Shown here in pieces: positions 9,211-16,714 of a DNA stretch of 64,000 nucleotides. Origin of the DNA: JAWKZG01 sp041396125 (GTDB taxonomy: Bacteria > Pseudomonadota > Gammaproteobacteria > Competibacterales > Competibacteraceae); the NCBI GenBank assembly GCA_041396125.1, contig JAWKZG010000006.1, positions 1 through 64,000 of the forward strand, in the 5' to 3' direction. Below the pieces are notes generated by a model. The model saw only the letters and a program-made list of their open reading frames with translations, did no database searches and was not told the DNA's origin. A program made the translations under genes and the position numbers. Positions within the stretch are counted from its first letter, which is position 1. Every line of letters starts with the position of its first letter.

Positions 9211-9266
9211 GCGCGGCTGCAAGAGCGCAGCTGCAAGAGCGCAGCTGCAAGAGCGCGGCTGCAGTC
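9211..9266. repeat. Four tandem 14-bp units, GCGC(A/G)GCTGCAAGA
   Basis: Four head-to-tail copies of a 14-bp unit lie between the acetamidase stop and the peptide array. The first and last copies have GCGCGGCTGC, the middle two GCGCAGCTGC. Each unit contains the palindrome GCAGCTGC or a near-match. It may be simple slippage or a small structured element downstream of the acetamidase gene. Confidence 0.7.
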
Positions 9267-9542
9267 AAGTTCCCTGTCCCTGTTTTGTTTCTGCCGACGG
9301 TGTATTAACCATGCTATTGTCCGGCTGTTTCTGATATGTGGTGTAATTTGTCGTGTTAGGACAAGTCATGGCGGACAGGGAATTTTTATAAAAAATAATT
9401 TAATTTTTATCAATTGATTAAAAATAATAATTGTCGTCTAGAGACAATGGTGTGTCACTCTGGGACAGGGGTTTAAATTGGATTTGAAACTGCCGTTCCG
9501 TTAAGCTGTATTCACTGTCAACGACAACAGGAGCACAGCAAG

Positions 9543-9596
9543 ATGAAAGTTAAAACGAATGTCCGCGCCGGTTACGGCGGCTGGGAACGCTACTAA
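9543..9596 (+). CDS. Micro-peptide copy 1, MKVKTNVRAGYGGWERY
   Basis: This 17-residue peptide is preceded by AGGAGCACAGCAAG, a good ribosome site at correct spacing. Its basic N-terminal part (MKVKTNVR) is followed by AGYGG and the tail WERY. I recall similar V-K-T-N-V-R/K-A-G openings in short uncharacterised bacterial peptides, but this is memory and not verified. Repetition with conserved ribosome sites supports real translation. It may be a ribosomally made, modified peptide precursor or a signalling peptide; no function is known. Confidence 0.75.
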   Translation: MKVKTNVRAGYGGWERY

Positions 9597-9652
9597 GCGA
9601 ACCTTTTCAGCAAAACTGCAAGCTTTATTATTATCAACAGGAGCACAGCGAC

Positions 9653-9706
9653 ATGAAAGTTAAAACGAATGTCCGCGCCGGTTACGGCGGCTGGGAACGC
9701 TACTAA
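9653..9706 (+). CDS. Micro-peptide copy 2, MKVKTNVRAGYGGWERY
   Basis: The encoded peptide is identical to copy 1, with ribosome site AGGAGCACAGCGAC. The coding bases are identical to copy 1, while the downstream spacer differs, so the coding part is the better conserved portion of the unit. Confidence 0.75.
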   Translation: MKVKTNVRAGYGGWERY

Positions 9707-9761
9707 GCGATTTCCGCAGAAAACCGAAGACTTTATTTTTCAACTGCAGGAGCATAGCGAC

Positions 9762-9815
9762 ATGAAAGTTAAAACCGATGTCCGCGCCGGTTACGGCGGC
9801 TGGGAACGCTACTAA
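9762..9815 (+). CDS. Micro-peptide copy 3, MKVKTDVRAGYGGWERY
   Basis: This copy carries one substitution, Asn6 to Asp, and a synonymous change at Thr5 (ACC for ACG). The ribosome site is AGGAGCATAGCGAC. The tail WERY is unchanged. Confidence 0.75.
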   Translation: MKVKTDVRAGYGGWERY

Positions 9816-9872
9816 GCGATTTCCGCAAGAAGTACCGAAGTTTTTATTTTAAATAGACAGGAGTACAGCGAC

Positions 9873-9962
9873 ATGAAAGTTAAAACGAATGTCCGCGCGG
9901 TTACGGCGGCTGGGAACGCTACTAAGCGATTTCCGCAAGTAATACCGAAAGTTTTATTTTAA
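9873..9962 (+). pseudogene. Micro-peptide copy 4, frameshifted after Ala9
   Basis: One C is missing in the GCC-GGT region (about 9897), so the frame leaves the consensus after MKVKTNVRA and continues for 20 unrelated residues to a TAA at 9960-9962. Restoring one C gives the consensus peptide ending at TAA near 9923-9926. As many homopolymer deletions occur elsewhere in the window, this is probably a sequence error, but it could be a decayed copy. Confidence 0.65.
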
Positions 9963-9981
9963 ACAGCAGGAGCACAGCGAC

Positions 9982-10035
9982 ATGAAAGTTAAAACCAATG
10001 TACGTGCCGGTTACGGCGGCTGGGAACGCTACTAA
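9982..10035 (+). CDS. Micro-peptide copy 5, MKVKTNVRAGYGGWERY
   Basis: The protein is identical to copy 1 but the DNA has synonymous differences at Thr5 (ACC), Val7 (GTA) and Arg8 (CGT). Silent third-position change with an unchanged peptide argues that the peptide itself is under selection. Confidence 0.78.
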   Translation: MKVKTNVRAGYGGWERY

Positions 10036-10091
10036 GCGATTTCCGCAAGTAATACCGAAAGTTTTATTTTAAACAGCAGGAGCACAGCGAC

Positions 10092-10145
10092 ATGAAAGTT
10101 AAAACAAATGTACGCGCCGGCTACGGCGGCTGGCAAGGCCACTAA
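10092..10145 (+). CDS. Micro-peptide copy 6, MKVKTNVRAGYGGWQGH
   Basis: The first 14 residues equal the consensus, with silent changes at Thr5 (ACA), Val7 (GTA) and Gly10 (GGC). The tail after GGW changes from ERY to QGH. The unit has the standard ribosome site. Variation is confined to the C-terminus. Confidence 0.75.
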   Translation: MKVKTNVRAGYGGWQGH

Positions 10146-10199
10146 ACGTATTTTTTCAGTATCAAGGATTTTATTTCATCACTGCAGGAGCACAACAGC

Positions 10200-10253
10200 A
10201 TGAAAGTTAAAACGAATGTACGCGCCGGCTACGGCGGCTGCCACGACCGGTAA
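10200..10253 (+). CDS. Micro-peptide copy 7, MKVKTNVRAGYGGCHDR
   Basis: The last copy keeps MKVKTNVRAGYGG and replaces the whole tail WERY by CHDR, introducing the only cysteine of the array. The ribosome site is AGGAGCACAACAGC. The transcription terminator begins 34 bp after its stop. Confidence 0.75.
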   Translation: MKVKTNVRAGYGGCHDR

Positions 10254-10286
10254 GATTTAGACACAAATTATTCCTCCTAGCGTTTA

Positions 10287-10329
10287 AACCCCGTAGCACC
10301 TTCTCCCCCAAAGGTCGCGGGGTTTTTTT
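10287..10329 (+). terminator. Rho-independent terminator after the peptide array
   Basis: AACCCCG (10287-10293) pairs with CGGGGTT (10318-10324), and inside it ACCTT (10298-10302) pairs with AAGGT (10311-10315). A run of seven T follows the stem. It ends the micro-gene array on the plus strand and separates it from the DUF3179 gene. Confidence 0.85.
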
Positions 10330-10464
10330 ATGCCTGCTTCAGAACGGCGCTGTCAGCGTGATAGTTTTGTGATCGGGCCAGCGCATAATCAGATGCTCGC
10401 AGCCATGTCGCAGTTCTTCCCGACACCGCTTTGACCGCCGCCACTGATACCCGAATTGAACCCG

Positions 10465-11835
10465 ATGAAAATACAACAGACTCTCGTGTTAATAGCCGTC
10501 TGGTTTGTCTTGGGCACTTGCGCCTGGGCGGAGCAGAGCAAAACTGAAGCGGATGCCGCGTTGCTCGATCATCTGCTGCATATTGCAACCGGTGAACCGG
10601 CCCGGCAGGACGCCGCCCTGGCTTATCTGCAAACACACTGGCAGACGGAACTGACGCCAATGCTGATTGAGCTGGCTGCATTGCTGCCGGCAGCGCCTGT
10701 AACGCGGGAGCTGGTGCAGCTGCTGGAGCAGCGGACCGGGCAATCATTCGGGACCGATATCGATGCGTGGTATCACTGGTTGTGGAATCAGCCGCCGTTG
10801 GCGCATCCCGTATACGCCGATTTCAAGTCCGGGCTGTACCGTTTAATTGACCCGAAATTTGCAAAATACTTCAGTGCTAATCGAACCACTGATATCCGGC
10901 TGGATGAAGTGCGTTGGGGCGGGGTGCGGCAGGACGGTATTCCGCCCTTGCGCTATCCGAAAATGGTCTCGGCCGAGGCAGCGGATTATCTCGACGATGA
11001 CGATATTGTGTTTGGCTTTGCTATTAACGGCGATGTACGGGCCTATCCGAAGCGGATTCTGGCCTGGCACGAGATGTTTATCGATGGCATCGGCGGTCTG
11101 CCCATTGCCGGGGTTTACTGCACACTTTGTGGCACAGTGATTCCGTTTGTAACGGAATACGACGGGGTAACCCATCAATTAGGCACCAGCGGTTTTCTCT
11201 ATCGGTCCAATAAACTGATGTACGATCAGGCTACGCAATCGTTATGGAATACGCTCTGGGGTGAGCCGGTGATCGGGCCGCTGGCGGATGCGGGGATCAG
11301 GCTGGAGCGTCTGTATATTGTCACAACAAGCTGGGGCGAATGGCGTCGCCGTCACCCGCAGACACAGGTGTTGTCACTGGATACCGGTTATCAGCGTGAT
11401 TACAGCGAAGGCGCGGCCTATCGGGATTATTTCGCTACCGATGAGCTCATGTTCAATGTCCCTGTGCTGGATCAGCGGCTGAAGAACAAAGATGAAGTGC
11501 TGGCATTGATTTTTGAGGAGTATCCTGACCAGCCACTGGCCGTCGCTGCCGATTATCTTATGCGCAATCCCATCTACGCCGACCGTATTGGTGAACTGGA
11601 ATTCATGGTGCTTACCGACCGCTCAGGTGCTAACCGTGTCTATGAAAGCAATGGTCTGCGATTTATAGAATGGGATGGGCAGTTTACGGTAGTAGACGAG
11701 CACGGGCAGGCATGGGCGCTAAGTGAAGACAAACTGCAGTCGACCGACGGACGCGTTTTGCGTCGCTTGCCTGCGCATCGCGCTTTCTGGTTCGGCTGGT
11801 ATTCGGCGTATCCCGCTACGCGCCTGGTACATTGA
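10465..11835 (+). CDS. DUF3179 domain-containing secreted protein
   Basis: The protein of about 456 residues starts with a Sec signal (MKIQQTLVLIAVWFVLGT, then CAWA). The first 110 residues of the mature part are helical. The DUF3179 domain follows with RWGGVRQDGIPPLRYPK, DDDIVFGFAINGDVRAYPKRILAWHE, GVYCTLCGTVIPF, LGTSGFLYRSNKLMYDQATQSLW and a C-terminal AFWFGWYSAYP. The Cys pair in YCTLCG is a hallmark of the family. Its biochemical role is unknown. An in-frame TTG at 10456 is an alternative start; ATG 10465 places the signal peptide best. It is the first gene after the micro-peptide array, on the same strand. Confidence 0.85.
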   Translation: MKIQQTLVLIAVWFVLGTCAWAEQSKTEADAALLDHLLHIATGEPARQDAALAYLQTHWQTELTPMLIELAALLPAAPVTRELVQLLEQRTGQSFGTDIDAWYHWLWNQPPLAHPVYADFKSGLYRLIDPKFAKYFSANRTTDIRLDEVRWGGVRQDGIPPLRYPKMVSAEAADYLDDDDIVFGFAINGDVRAYPKRILAWHEMFIDGIGGLPIAGVYCTLCGTVIPFVTEYDGVTHQLGTSGFLYRSNKLMYDQATQSLWNTLWGEPVIGPLADAGIRLERLYIVTTSWGEWRRRHPQTQVLSLDTGYQRDYSEGAAYRDYFATDELMFNVPVLDQRLKNKDEVLALIFEEYPDQPLAVAADYLMRNPIYADRIGELEFMVLTDRSGANRVYESNGLRFIEWDGQFTVVDEHGQAWALSEDKLQSTDGRVLRRLPAHRAFWFGWYSAYPATRLVH

Positions 11836-11852
11836 CCTCATACGCCGCCCGC

Positions 11853-12467
11853 CTAACGACAGCGCTCAAAATAGGCATCCACCTTATGCTTGGGAATCCG
11901 CTGTAAATTCTGCATCAGCCTGAACGGCACTGCTTCCAGTTCATAGCGGAACCTGATTTCTTCCTGCATCTGCAACCACAGATGCGCAGTCATGGTCGCA
12001 TCGGCCAGGGCACGGTGATAAACGCCCTCGGTCGGCAGCCCGATATAGCGCACCAGTTCCACCAGCTTATGGCTGGGCGCATCGGGATACACCCGCCGTG
12101 ACACCAGCACCGAACAGGCGATTTCCTGCTGCCGCTGCTGACCAATACGGGCCAGTTCAGCATCCAGGAATTTGCGATCAAACGAGGCATTATGCGCAAC
12201 CAGGGGCATCTTGCCGACAAACTCGGCCAGCGCCGCCATCACTTCCGCGACTGGCGGCGCGCGGCGGATCATGGCGTTGCTGATACCAGTCAGCTGTTCA
12301 ATAAAAGACGGGATTCGCACACCGGCATTGGCCAGGCTCTGAAAGGTGTTGATAATTTTGCCATCGGCGACTACGGCTACCCCGACTTCTGTGATGCGGT
12401 CGCCATAATCAGGCGACATGCCGGTGGTTTCAAAATCGAGAATGGCGACAGGATCAGATAGCAGCAT
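11853..12467 (-). CDS. DnaQ-like 3'-5' exonuclease (DEDDh family)
   Basis: The 204-residue protein has the three exonuclease motifs of the DEDDh family: ILDFETTGMSPDYGDRITEVG at the N-terminus (Exo I), LVAHNASFDRKFLD near residue 90 (Exo II) and YHRALADATMTAHLW near 150 (Exo III, His and Asp). It resembles the stand-alone PolC/DnaQ-type exonucleases rather than the polymerase III epsilon subunit. The ATG at 12467 is chosen because the fold starts immediately after it. The same frame runs upstream into the end of yhhQ only because that gene seems to lack one base. Its start overlaps the restored yhhQ stop by about 14 bp, so the two are probably co-transcribed. Confidence 0.88.
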   Translation of the reverse strand: MLLSDPVAILDFETTGMSPDYGDRITEVGVAVVADGKIINTFQSLANAGVRIPSFIEQLTGISNAMIRRAPPVAEVMAALAEFVGKMPLVAHNASFDRKFLDAELARIGQQRQQEIACSVLVSRRVYPDAPSHKLVELVRYIGLPTEGVYHRALADATMTAHLWLQMQEEIRFRYELEAVPFRLMQNLQRIPKHKVDAYFERCR

Positions 12468-13065
12468 AGTGTTTATGTTTCCGTCGCAGCAGATAAACCC
12501 CCCATACACCAGCGGTGTATCAGCCAGCGCAATCGCCAGCTTGATTAACCATTGGCCAAGAATCATCGGTAACAGCGGAAACACCCCGACAAAAGCGATC
12601 ACGATAAACACTGGTCGAGTCGAGCAATTGCGACACGATCGTCGAGCCATTATTGCGCAGCCACAGATAACGCCCGCCGGTCAGTTGTTTCAGACGGGCA
12701 AACAGCCAGACATCGGCCAGCTGACTCAGTAGATAGGCCGCCAGACTGGCAATGATGATCCGCTCACTGCTGCCGAGCAGCGTGGCGAACATTGCCTGAT
12801 TAGGCCAGAACGGAGCCGGCGGGATGATAATCGCCAGTTTGATCAGCAACATGACCATAATCAGACTAGCAAATCCGGCCAGCACAACACTGCGCGCTGC
12901 CTGTTTGCCATAGACCTCGCCGATAATATCGGTGCAGGCAAACGTGATTGAGTAAGCCAGAATGCCGGCTGGCACCGAAAAAATGCCGATCTGGATAATC
13001 TTGCTGGCCAGCACAGCGGCAACTGTCAGGCTGGCGATAAAAATGGCGATCAGAAAAACGTACAT
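12454..13065 (-). CDS. yhhQ: YhhQ/VUT family queuosine-precursor transporter, frameshifted here
   Basis: YhhQ proteins import 7-cyano- or 7-aminomethyl-7-deazaguanine for queuosine synthesis. The first part (MYVFLIAIFIASLTVAAVLASKI, FACTDIIGEVYGK, RSVVLAGFASL, LWLRNNGSTIVSQLLDST) is in one frame. The end (FIVIAFVGVFPLLPMILGQWLIKLAIALADTPLVYGG) is in another, with the shift near 12610-12625. A second correction, adding one C to the C6 run at 12498-12503 on the plus strand, yields a natural C-terminus VYLLRRKHKHYAAI and a stop at 12454. Both shifts look like sequence indels. Six membrane helices are visible. Confidence 0.75.
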
Positions 13066-13330
13066 ACTCGATAATCTCAAAGGGTTCTTAAAAAGAGGGT
13101 TCTCAAAAAAGGCGCTAACAATAAACTGACGTGTTATCCAAACCGGAATATTACAGGAAAGACGGTGCAGCGATGGAAGCACAGCAAGAGAATTATCGTC
13201 GGACAGGGGCATTGATGGACGGGGGGCGGGGCTGTGTGTTGGTAAGCCTTATCTCAAGCGCTCACCAGAGAGTACCCGTGCGTGGCAGGAAAACGCGACG
13301 CTGGCGATGTACGCACCAGCGTCGCAGTTA

Positions 13331-14851
13331 TCACGAGATTTCTTTGCGAAAGAGTGCTTTGCCGCCGCGTGCGAGGCTCCATATAAGCACCAGTACAGCC
13401 ATCGCGAGGAGGGTTACGCTGAGGCCGCTGTGCAGGAAAATGGCCGGATCACCTCTCGACATGGTCAGACTTTGCCGGCAATAGGTTTCAAGCATGGGCC
13501 CCAGAATAAACGCGATTAATAATGCCGCTACACTGATCCCCATTTTTTTCATCGTATAGCCCAGGATGCCAAATAAAACCATAACGCTGACATCAAATAA
13601 ACTCTGGTGTGTGCTGCTTACGCGCCCAGCATGCAAAAGATAAGAATAATAGGAAACAGATAATTCTTGGGCGTCCGGATAACCCATTGCGCCACAACCA
13701 GTAAAGGAAGTGGTATTAAAAACAGAAAAGATATCCGACAGCAACAGCAAAGCGAACAGGCCGTAAGCCAGTTGCGGGAGTTTTCACCATCAGCATGGGC
13801 CCAGGTGCTAGCCGTGGATAATAAAGCGCCCATAATGATGGCAACAGAAAGGGAACCCGGTATGCCGAGGGTTAGCAGGGGAATCAGCGCTGATGCCACA
13901 CAGCATTATTGGCCCTTCAGGGGCGGCCACCCCTCTGATATCACCTTTGCCAAAACGGGATTTGTCCTTGGCCGTCAGACAGGCCTGGTCATAGCCGAGA
14001 AAAGCTGCGGTTACGCTGCCAACACCCGGCAAAAGCGCCACAAAACGAACCAATCATACTGCTGCGAAAAATAACACCGATACAGGGCTTGAAATCCTGC
14101 CAGCTAAGTCGGGAGTCCTGTTTGTCGGGCTGTGTCTGCTGCGCCTTGCCGGTGTTTTCTTTGCGCAGCATACCCTGATCAATTTGCAGCAAAACCTCGG
14201 GACATGACGAGCAGGCCAATCAGCATCGCGAGCAGATCCAAACCGCTGTCGAGTTCCAGAATATCGAAAGTAAAGCGGCGTTGAGCTGTCATCGGATCAA
14301 GTCCGATCGTTGCGATCAATAAACCCAGAATGGTGGCAATAAGGCCTTTCACTATGGGTGTCGCTGCCGGTTCCGGCAACAATCACCAGAGATAACAGAA
14401 TCAGCATGGACAGCTCGGGAGGGCCAAATTTAAGCGCCAGACTTGAGATGGGCGGCGCGGCCACGAATAGCAGCAGGTCACTGAACAGCGCACCGATGAC
14501 GCTTGCGACAAGTGCTATTTTGAGCGCCTTACCTGCCTTGCCCTGCTGCGTCATCGGATAACCATCAAGCGCTGTTGGTGCAGATTCGGGGGTGCCGGGC
14601 GTATTGAGCAGGATGCCGGAAATAGAACCGCCGTAAACACTGCCTTTCCAGCAACCCATCAGCAAAGCGATGGAAAACAGCGGTTGCCAGGTGAAGGTGA
14701 GCGGAATCAGCAGGGCGATCGCCATCGTGCCGTTAAGGCCCGGAATCGCACCCAGGATACAGCCGATCAGTATGCCTATTGCCACCGCCCCAATATTTTC
14801 CAGGGTCAGCGCATAGGTCAATACGCTATAGAGGAAATCAATGTCAGTCAT
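13331..14851 (-). pseudogene. tctA: Second tctA permease, interrupted by several frameshifts
   Basis: TctA homology runs through the whole interval but across at least six frame changes. The N-terminus (TLENIGAVAIGILIGCILGAIPGLNGTMAIALLIPLTF, LLNTPGTPESAPTALDGYPMTQQGKAGKAL) is in one frame, then PIVKGLIATILGLLIATIGLDP, LLPGVGSVTAAFLGYD, ALIPLLTLGIPGSLSVAIIMGALL and the last 70 residues in others. The frameshift density is higher than in neighbouring genes, so it could be truly decayed or lie in a low-quality stretch. It follows tctB by 15 bp, keeping the tctC-tctB-tctA order. Confidence 0.8.
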
Positions 14852-14866
14852 GCGTTTCCCTATTGA

Positions 14867-15367
14867 TTATTCGAAAAAAAAGCCTTTGGGCAACGCAATG
14901 CCCAGCAGCATTTCAAATACAATATAAATAAAAGCGATAACCAGTAATGTTGTGATCAGCAGCGGTAGTGGACGTTTTACCTCGCAACAGTAAAGTAAAA
15001 CCAATAACCCGGCAGCGGCGCTTGCAAGCAGGCCAAACCAGGGGGCCGCAAAGGCCAGTGCAACCATGACCAGACAGCAGATGGCGGTTTGTAAACGCAT
15101 AAAACTGCTCAAACCAGGCCAATGAAAAACCCCCGGCTGATTTTTTTGTGGCCGGTTTCTGGCAAGCATATAAAGAGCCAGCAAACCCAGTGCTATAGCG
15201 CCTGCAAACGGCACCTGTGCCTGGGCCCGGCCAAAGCTGCCAGCCTGTGATGGAATGATGAAAAAAATCAAAACGATGGAAATTAAAAGAAAAATAATGC
15301 CTAGCAGAAAATCTTTTTGCCGCTCTAGCACATCGGTATCCTTTAGAGAAAATAGAGAAAACCCCAT
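14867..15367 (-). CDS. tctB: Second TctB small permease subunit
   Basis: About 166 residues with four hydrophobic helices (near 17-38, 48-66, 85-105 and 115-150) and the TctB layout: an LLGIIFLLISIVLIFFI opening and an IYIVFEMLLGIALPKGFFF end, a common TctB C-terminus. The ATG at 15367 is preferred over an upstream TTG at 15388 because that TTG lies inside a terminator-like hairpin. It belongs to the second tct operon. Confidence 0.82.
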   Translation of the reverse strand: MGFSLFSLKDTDVLERQKDFLLGIIFLLISIVLIFFIIPSQAGSFGRAQAQVPFAGAIALGLLALYMLARNRPQKNQPGVFHWPGLSSFMRLQTAICCLVMVALAFAAPWFGLLASAAAGLLVLLYCCEVKRPLPLLITTLLVIAFIYIVFEMLLGIALPKGFFFE

Positions 15368-15370
15368 AAT

Positions 15371-15410
15371 GCAAAAAAAAACCCGCAAACAATGATGACT
15401 GTAGCGGGCT
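15371..15410 (-). terminator. Terminator-like hairpin between tctC and tctB (second operon)
   Basis: Read on the minus strand, AGCCCGC is followed by a 16-17-base loop and then GCGGGT and a run of nine T. A partial terminator directly after a binding-protein gene is a common way to give the binding protein a higher level than the permease. The long loop makes the efficiency uncertain. Confidence 0.5.
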
Positions 15411-15449
15411 GAACGAGCTTATTGCATTGGAATCCTTTCCGATGTTACT

Positions 15450-16409
15450 TCAGTCCTTAAGCTTTAATTCTGTAATTACGTCCTGCCACTGCTCGGACAG
15501 GGACTGCAGTAGTGCCGTGTATTCTGCGCCGGCAATAAAATTGGGAGAGGCATCGAAGCGGGCTGCGGCTTCAAGTACTTGCGGGTCTTTGACTGCTTCG
15601 GCAAAAGCCGCTTCGAGTGTGCTGCGAATATCGTCCGGCAGGCCTTTGGGCGCAACGATGGACATATACGAAATCTGGGCGAAATCGAAACCGTTTTCCT
15701 GCATGGTGGGCACATCAGGCACCAGATCAAAACGCTTCTCGCTGGTCACCATCAGCGCACGGATTTCGCCTGCCTGCAGAGCCGATGCGACAGAGGCCAT
15801 GGTGTTGTTAATAACATCGATATGTCCGCCTAACAGTGCCGCCGAGGCTTTAACACCGCCCTGGAAGGGGACATGAGTCCAGTCCAGTCCCAATTGCATG
15901 CCGATGCGCGCCATCACCAGATGGTTTGTTGTACCGGCACCCACACTGCCATAGGTGACCTTGCCCGGATTGGCACGGACATACTCGACAAACTCTTCCC
16001 AGCTTTGCCAGGGCGCATCATTGCGCACCAGTACCGCGTATTCGTAAGGCAAAACCGCAGCAATCTGCACCAGGTCTTCGAAGGGTTTGTAAGGCACGCT
16101 CCGCAAATGTGGAATGATGGCAAAAGCGGGCATATTCGCAGTGCCTATCAGGTAACCGTCACCCCGACCCTGGGCGGTTTGGGCGATGCCAAGCGTACCG
16201 CCGGCCCCGGCCACATTGCTGACCACGATGTTTGTTCCCAACAGTGTTTCTACTTTGCTGGCCAGCACTCGTGCGATAGCGTCCGTTGTACCGCCGGCTG
16301 AGAAATTGACGATCATGCGGATTTGGCGTTCAGGATAATCTGCGATAGCAGGGGAAGTCAGCATCAGCGCCAAGAGTGCTGTTGCTATAGTGCGAAGGCT
16401 TATGCTCAT
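15450..16409 (-). CDS. tctC: Second TctC/Bug substrate-binding protein
   Basis: The 319-residue protein starts at ATG 16409 with a Sec signal MSISLRTIATALLALMLTSP and an AIA-D cleavage site. The mature part opens YPERQIRMIVNFSAGGTTDAIARVL, the Bug-family consensus. Further family features are GTANMPAFAIIPHL, YGSVGAGTTNHLVMARIG and VPTMQENGFDFAQISYMSIVAPKG. It should bind a carboxylate-type ligand. It is the first gene of the second tct operon, divergent from a GntR regulator with an inverted repeat between them. Confidence 0.92.
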   Translation of the reverse strand: MSISLRTIATALLALMLTSPAIADYPERQIRMIVNFSAGGTTDAIARVLASKVETLLGTNIVVSNVAGAGGTLGIAQTAQGRGDGYLIGTANMPAFAIIPHLRSVPYKPFEDLVQIAAVLPYEYAVLVRNDAPWQSWEEFVEYVRANPGKVTYGSVGAGTTNHLVMARIGMQLGLDWTHVPFQGGVKASAALLGGHIDVINNTMASVASALQAGEIRALMVTSEKRFDLVPDVPTMQENGFDFAQISYMSIVAPKGLPDDIRSTLEAAFAEAVKDPQVLEAAARFDASPNFIAGAEYTALLQSLSEQWQDVITELKLKD

Positions 16410-16611
16410 AGTGTGGTCTCCTGCGATACCAGTTGGTCGTTGGTTGGTGATGATCAACCCAGGCGTTTAAGGCAGGTGGACGCTGGCCGGTTACGGGAGC
16501 ATCAGTGCGGGGTTTTCCTTATTATTTGTATAACTTGTTTTTATTAATTGCCCGCCGTGCCAGAAAGGCCATCCTGTCAGATTACTCTGCTTGCTCGACC
16601 GTCCTTGAGAG

Positions 16612-16651
16612 GGTTAATCATTCTATTAATAGTATGATAGAATGATTAACC
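16612..16651. promoter_or_regulatory. Perfect 15-bp inverted repeat, likely GntR operator
   Basis: GGTTAATCATTCTAT (16612-16626) and its exact reverse complement ATAGAATGATTAACC (16637-16651) are separated by 10 bp. The element is 64 bp before the gntR start and about 200 bp from the divergent tctC start. GntR/HutC-type proteins bind such palindromes as dimers, so this is the best candidate operator for both transcription units. As RNA it would form a strong hairpin, but no T-run follows. Confidence 0.75.
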
Positions 16652-16714
16652 ATGCAAGAATATAACGTATGATCTTTCTACAGATTCAACGTTTTAGAGT
16701 GGCGGCAAGGCACT

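Larger units (their letters stand above)
9520..10260 (+). repeat. Seven tandem ~110-bp units, each carrying one micro-gene
   Basis: The start codons lie at 9543, 9653, 9762, 9873, 9982, 10092 and 10200, giving a period of 108-111 bp. Each unit holds a ribosome site (AGGAGCACAGCGAC or close variant), a 17-codon gene and a spacer beginning TAAGCGATTTCCGC in most units, followed by an AT-rich TTTTATTTT tract. Spacers of units 4 and 5 are almost identical, indicating recent tandem duplication. An AT-rich 9380-9440 stretch upstream may contain the promoter, and a terminator follows the last unit, so the array looks like one transcription unit. Confidence 0.9.

Noticed and set aside
9543..10253. 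The micro-peptides as PqqA, attenuation leader peptides or a CRISPR-like array
   Set aside because: They lack the PqqA Glu/Tyr motif and no pqq genes are near. Seven successive leaders before one terminator would be senseless for attenuation, and the conserved part is coding with silent changes rather than a repeat-spacer pattern.
11853..12650. A YhhQ-exonuclease fusion protein in one continuous frame
   Set aside because: The frame continuity depends on the C6 run at 12498-12503. Adding one base gives YhhQ a natural basic C-terminus and stop at 12454, leaving the exonuclease with its own ATG at 12467.
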